From: a cyanobacterium PCC 7702
GTDB lineage: Bacteria; Cyanobacteriota; Cyanobacteriia; Cyanobacteriales; Nostocaceae
DNA: 64,000 nucleotides
Direction of reading: 5' to 3'
Assembly (NCBI GenBank): GCA_000332255.1
Contig: KB235926.1
Location: forward strand, 4,609,161 to 4,673,160
Shown here: positions 61,343-64,000 of the stretch, piece after piece
Position numbering within the stretch: position 1 is the stretch's first letter
Layout: each line of letters begins with the position of its first letter
Made by a program: the position numbers and the translations under genes
The notes under the pieces: model-generated
Databases searched by the model: none
What the model saw: the letters and a program-made list of their open reading frames with translations, nothing else
Told to the model about the DNA's origin: nothing

Positions 61343-63706
61343 ATGGCAGAAGAATCTATCAATAAATCAACCCAAAAAGATGTCTCTACTGCCAATCAAT
61401 CTTTTAGCAAACCGACAAAACCAACGCGCCGCTTGCAATTACTCGCACGTGCAGGCGATCTGCTAGCTAGCGCTTGGGTTGTAGGAGCTACATTGCTGTC
61501 GGTTTTCAATTTCAGATGGGTAGAATTAGTTGAAAGCCAAGTTTATTCTACTTTTTTCGCTGTGCGGGGTACGGTGGTACCTCCAAACAATATTGTCATT
61601 TTAGCTATTGACGAGCAATCTATATCGGTACCCCAACAGTACTACAAAACCAATCCCCAAGCTTATTCCTACTTAGAAACACTGAAGACTTTTCCCTTTC
61701 AACGCGCTGCATATGCTCGGGTGATAGAAAAATTGGTACGAGCAGGAGCGCGTCACGTGGCGATAGATGTAGTATTCGATTTACCAAGTATTTACGGGGA
61801 AAAAGACGATCGCCAACTGCAAGCAGCGTTGCACCGCTATGGTAATAAAGTTACCCTCGCCGCACTCTATGAAAATTTTGAAACGCATCAAGGCATTTTT
61901 TGGCAATTAAGACAACCCCAGCAGAGGTTTTGCATCGATTCGGTGTCCGTAGGTTCTGTTAATTTTCCTTTGGAGCTAGATAACAAAGTTCATCGCTTAG
62001 CAAGCGAATTTCCTAAATTGCTAGCAGAAAAACAAGGTTGGAGCGCACCACAAAAGATACCTTCCTTTGCAGAAGCACTATTGAGAGCATCGCAAGTTGA
62101 TTATCCGCCACCAAAAGGCGATCGCATTTATTTTTACGGCAAAGCAGGTACATTTGAGACAATTCCCTTTTGGTACGCACTCGATCCAGATAACTGGAAC
62201 ACCTATTTGCAAGGTGGAAAGGTATTCAAAGACAAAATTGTCCTCATCGGAGCAACAGCTCGGTTAACAAAAGACTACTACTCGGTACCTGCAGTTTCTA
62301 ACTGGTTGTATCCAGAGCAAATGTCAGGGGTAGAAATTCATGCTAACGCGATCGCAACCTTGATGGAAGATAAAAGCATTGCCCTCGCACTCAAAAGTAG
62401 ACCTTGGCGTGGTTTGTTTGTACTGTGTTTGGTTGGTGGATGCGCTTTAGTAGTTGCTCATGCTAAAGGAAGTTTAAATAGATTTTTCTGTGGTACTGTC
62501 CTTGCAATAACTTGGGGAGGAATAAGCTATGCTTTATTTGCTTACAACCGGCTAATTTTTCCTACTGCTGTTCCAATGCTTGCGATCGCCACCATCGGAC
62601 TATCCTACGTAGCAACACAAATAGCCAGAGAAATTTTTAGAAAACGGCAATTGCTGGTTATATTCAACAAATATAAATCTTCTCCTGTCGTTCAAGAAAT
62701 TCTTAACCAACAACAAGACTTTCAACAGCTGCTTTTACAACTTGACATGGCGTTGTCAGGAAAAATTCTGGGAGGACGCTACAAAATCCTTAAAGTTCTT
62801 GGTGCAGGGGGATTCAGTAAAACTTACATAGCTGAAGATACTCAACGTCCGGGAAGTCCTTTGTGTGTTGTCAAGCAATTACATCCAGCTAGTTCTAACT
62901 TACAACAATTAGCAATTGCCAGACGATTATTTTACTCAGAAGCCCAAACGCTGGAAAAACTGGGAACACACCCTCAAATCCCTCAACTGTTAGCTTATTT
63001 TGAACAAGAAGAAGAATTTTATCTAGTGCAAGAATATATAGCCGGGCGCGCTCTCAGTCAAGAATTACCCTTAGGCCAAAAAATTTCTGAAATTGAGGCG
63101 ATCGCTATCTTGCAAGACTTGTTACAAATATTAACATTCATTCACCAAAACGGTGTCATTCACCGAGATATCAAACCTAGTAACATCATCCGGCGAGACT
63201 CAGACGGTAAACTAGTTCTCATCGATTTTGGAGCTGTAAAAGAAGTCACAACGCAACTTTTCAAAACCCAGCAGCAAACTGCATTCACCATTGGTATAGG
63301 AACTAAAGGCTATGCACCGAGTGAACAATGCTTTGGACGCCCCCACTATAATAGTGACATCTATGCAGTTGGCATGATTGCAATTAGAGCCTTAACCGGT
63401 ATACCTCCCCACGAACTAGAAACAGATGCAAATGGCCAGTTGCAATGGACAGATAAAACAGACATTAGTCACGAGTTTGCGGAAATTATTTCTAAAATGG
63501 TGCAGGAAGACTTTCAAAAACGCTATCAATCTGCATCGGAAGTACTTCAGGCACTAGACAAGTTAATTCTTTCTCCAGACAAAAATTCTTTGTCAGATCA
63601 AAGCTCATTATCAAATACTCTTATTTTAAAAGATGCCAGCACTCTTATTACTCCATGTGCAAGCGTCAGTGAAGACAGTTCAGATTCAAATGATTCCCCA
63701 TCTTGA
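61343..63706 (+). CDS. CHASE2 sensor Ser/Thr protein kinase
   Basis: This 787-residue membrane protein joins an N-terminal CHASE2 extracytoplasmic sensor (residues about 60-350; VVPPNNIVILAIDEQSI, GARHVAIDVVFDLPS, DKIVLIGATARLTKD, GVEIHANAIATLM), three helices at about 355-435, and a cytoplasmic kinase from about 478: GAGGFSKTYIAED glycine loop, VVKQL lysine, HRDIKPSNII catalytic loop, DFGAVKE, and GTKGYAPSEQ. The C-terminus is a Ser/Asp-rich tail. It should phosphorylate targets in response to an envelope-side signal; ligand and targets are unknown. Confidence 0.92.
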   Translation: MAEESINKSTQKDVSTANQSFSKPTKPTRRLQLLARAGDLLASAWVVGATLLSVFNFRWVELVESQVYSTFFAVRGTVVPPNNIVILAIDEQSISVPQQYYKTNPQAYSYLETLKTFPFQRAAYARVIEKLVRAGARHVAIDVVFDLPSIYGEKDDRQLQAALHRYGNKVTLAALYENFETHQGIFWQLRQPQQRFCIDSVSVGSVNFPLELDNKVHRLASEFPKLLAEKQGWSAPQKIPSFAEALLRASQVDYPPPKGDRIYFYGKAGTFETIPFWYALDPDNWNTYLQGGKVFKDKIVLIGATARLTKDYYSVPAVSNWLYPEQMSGVEIHANAIATLMEDKSIALALKSRPWRGLFVLCLVGGCALVVAHAKGSLNRFFCGTVLAITWGGISYALFAYNRLIFPTAVPMLAIATIGLSYVATQIAREIFRKRQLLVIFNKYKSSPVVQEILNQQQDFQQLLLQLDMALSGKILGGRYKILKVLGAGGFSKTYIAEDTQRPGSPLCVVKQLHPASSNLQQLAIARRLFYSEAQTLEKLGTHPQIPQLLAYFEQEEEFYLVQEYIAGRALSQELPLGQKISEIEAIAILQDLLQILTFIHQNGVIHRDIKPSNIIRRDSDGKLVLIDFGAVKEVTTQLFKTQQQTAFTIGIGTKGYAPSEQCFGRPHYNSDIYAVGMIAIRALTGIPPHELETDANGQLQWTDKTDISHEFAEIISKMVQEDFQKRYQSASEVLQALDKLILSPDKNSLSDQSSLSNTLILKDASTLITPCASVSEDSSDSNDSPS

Positions 63707-63892
63707 TTCTTAAAACCTCAGAAAGACTAAGAATATCCAGACACTGCAAATTACACAGGCATGGCAAAGGTGGCTTAACATCAAGATAGCGAAAAAACAC
63801 ACATCAAAAAAAATGACTACAAAGTTTATGGTGAGCACTGAAGTGCTGACTACAAACCGTGTCTGGTTCTAGTTTTCAGATAAAGCATAAGT

Positions 63893-64000
63893 TTATTGAG
63901 GATTGGAGTTGGAAGGTGCGGTGTTAGTCTCCTGTTTGGGAGAAGTAGCGGTCTCCTGTTTGGGAGAAGTAGCGGTCTCCTGTTTGGGAGAGTTGGAAGA
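63893..64000 (-). CDS. C-terminal end of a repeat-bearing gene, 5' part beyond the window
   Basis: A leftward frame enters from the right edge and stops at TAA 63893, giving the last 35 residues. It has an 8-residue repeat SPKQETAT (two full copies plus partial ones), then NTAPSNSNPQ. Charged and Pro/Ser/Thr-rich, it looks like a disordered tail of an exported or surface protein. The main domain lies outside the window. Confidence 0.55.
   Translation of the reverse strand, partial: SSNSPKQETATSPKQETATSPKQETNTAPSNSNPQ
63927..63991. repeat. 24-base tandem repeat in the partial gene
   Basis: The unit GTCTCCTGTTTGGGAGAAGTAGCG occurs at 63927-63950 and 63951-63974, with a partial third from 63975. 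Each unit contains the short palindrome TCTCC-TGTTTG-GGAGA. Copy number may be higher beyond the edge. Confidence 0.9.

Noticed and set aside
63927..63991. Edge repeats considered as a CRISPR array
   Set aside because: Units are directly adjacent without spacers and are in frame with a coding region.

Overview
The window is chromosomal DNA of a cyanobacterium. The palindrome GCGATCGC (HIP1) recurs throughout. Lineage-typical genes are present: three-gene proton-translocating transhydrogenase (pntAA-pntAB-pntB), Ycf54 for chlorophyll synthesis, an FdC2-like ferredoxin, a TxlA/HCF164-like thioredoxin, GGPP synthase, a CHASE2-Ser/Thr kinase fusion, and DUF2808 and DUF3110 proteins. The genus cannot be fixed from the sequence; a filamentous or otherwise large-genome cyanobacterium is a guess from the loose gene spacing and accessory content.

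Layout. 0-13 kb: partial DUF2808 gene, pnt operon, FKBP isomerase, tRNA-Lys(CTT) whose 3' end overlaps nnrD antisense, tRNA-Ser(GGA), ferredoxin, nuclease lipoprotein, inositol-phosphatase-like enzyme, J-domain/TPR gene coupled to hisZ, AI-2E exporter with a Nudix gene, and a frameshifted sunset-domain lipoprotein. 13-27 kb: BON and LCP proteins, uppP, folD, crtE, a PAP2-like protein, ycf54, pdxJ, stress protein, M3 oligopeptidase. 27-35 kb: a 1123-residue GH18/NodB/GT2 polysaccharide fusion; an ArsR regulator with two related palindromes, one before itself and one before a small membrane-protein gene; txlA; NIL-ferredoxin; murQ; YnfA-like protein; a CblD (MMADHC)-like protein.

35.6-37 kb holds the most interesting locus. 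A 98-residue precursor carries a leader ending in GG and five 12-residue repeats of TTxxxxEEGG type. It is followed by an ATP-grasp ligase, so it is a graspetide (omega-ester peptide) locus of the plesiocin type.

37-49 kb: amidase, dnaG, then an accessory stretch with a CocE/NonD hydrolase, SDR, CYP110-like P450 and a stand-alone type II thioesterase. Inside it lies a scar where an IS200/IS605 remnant sits between a 5'-truncated pentapeptide-repeat gene and a 5'-truncated Fur-family gene. A large membrane protein follows, with a coiled coil built of about a dozen 29-residue repeats plus TPRs. 49-64 kb: stress protein, pgk, CAP protein, ABC-2 permease, a DedA gene broken in an A9 run, a 34-residue membrane peptide gene with its own terminator, MgtC, a fluoride operon (fluoride riboswitch, crcB, DUF190, MFS, DUF190), leuA, a NYN protein, the CHASE2 kinase, and a repeat-bearing gene running off the right edge.

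Three genes (sunset lipoprotein, pentapeptide protein, DedA) would be restored by a single-base change, two of them in A runs. Either assembly errors or real decay or slippage is possible.
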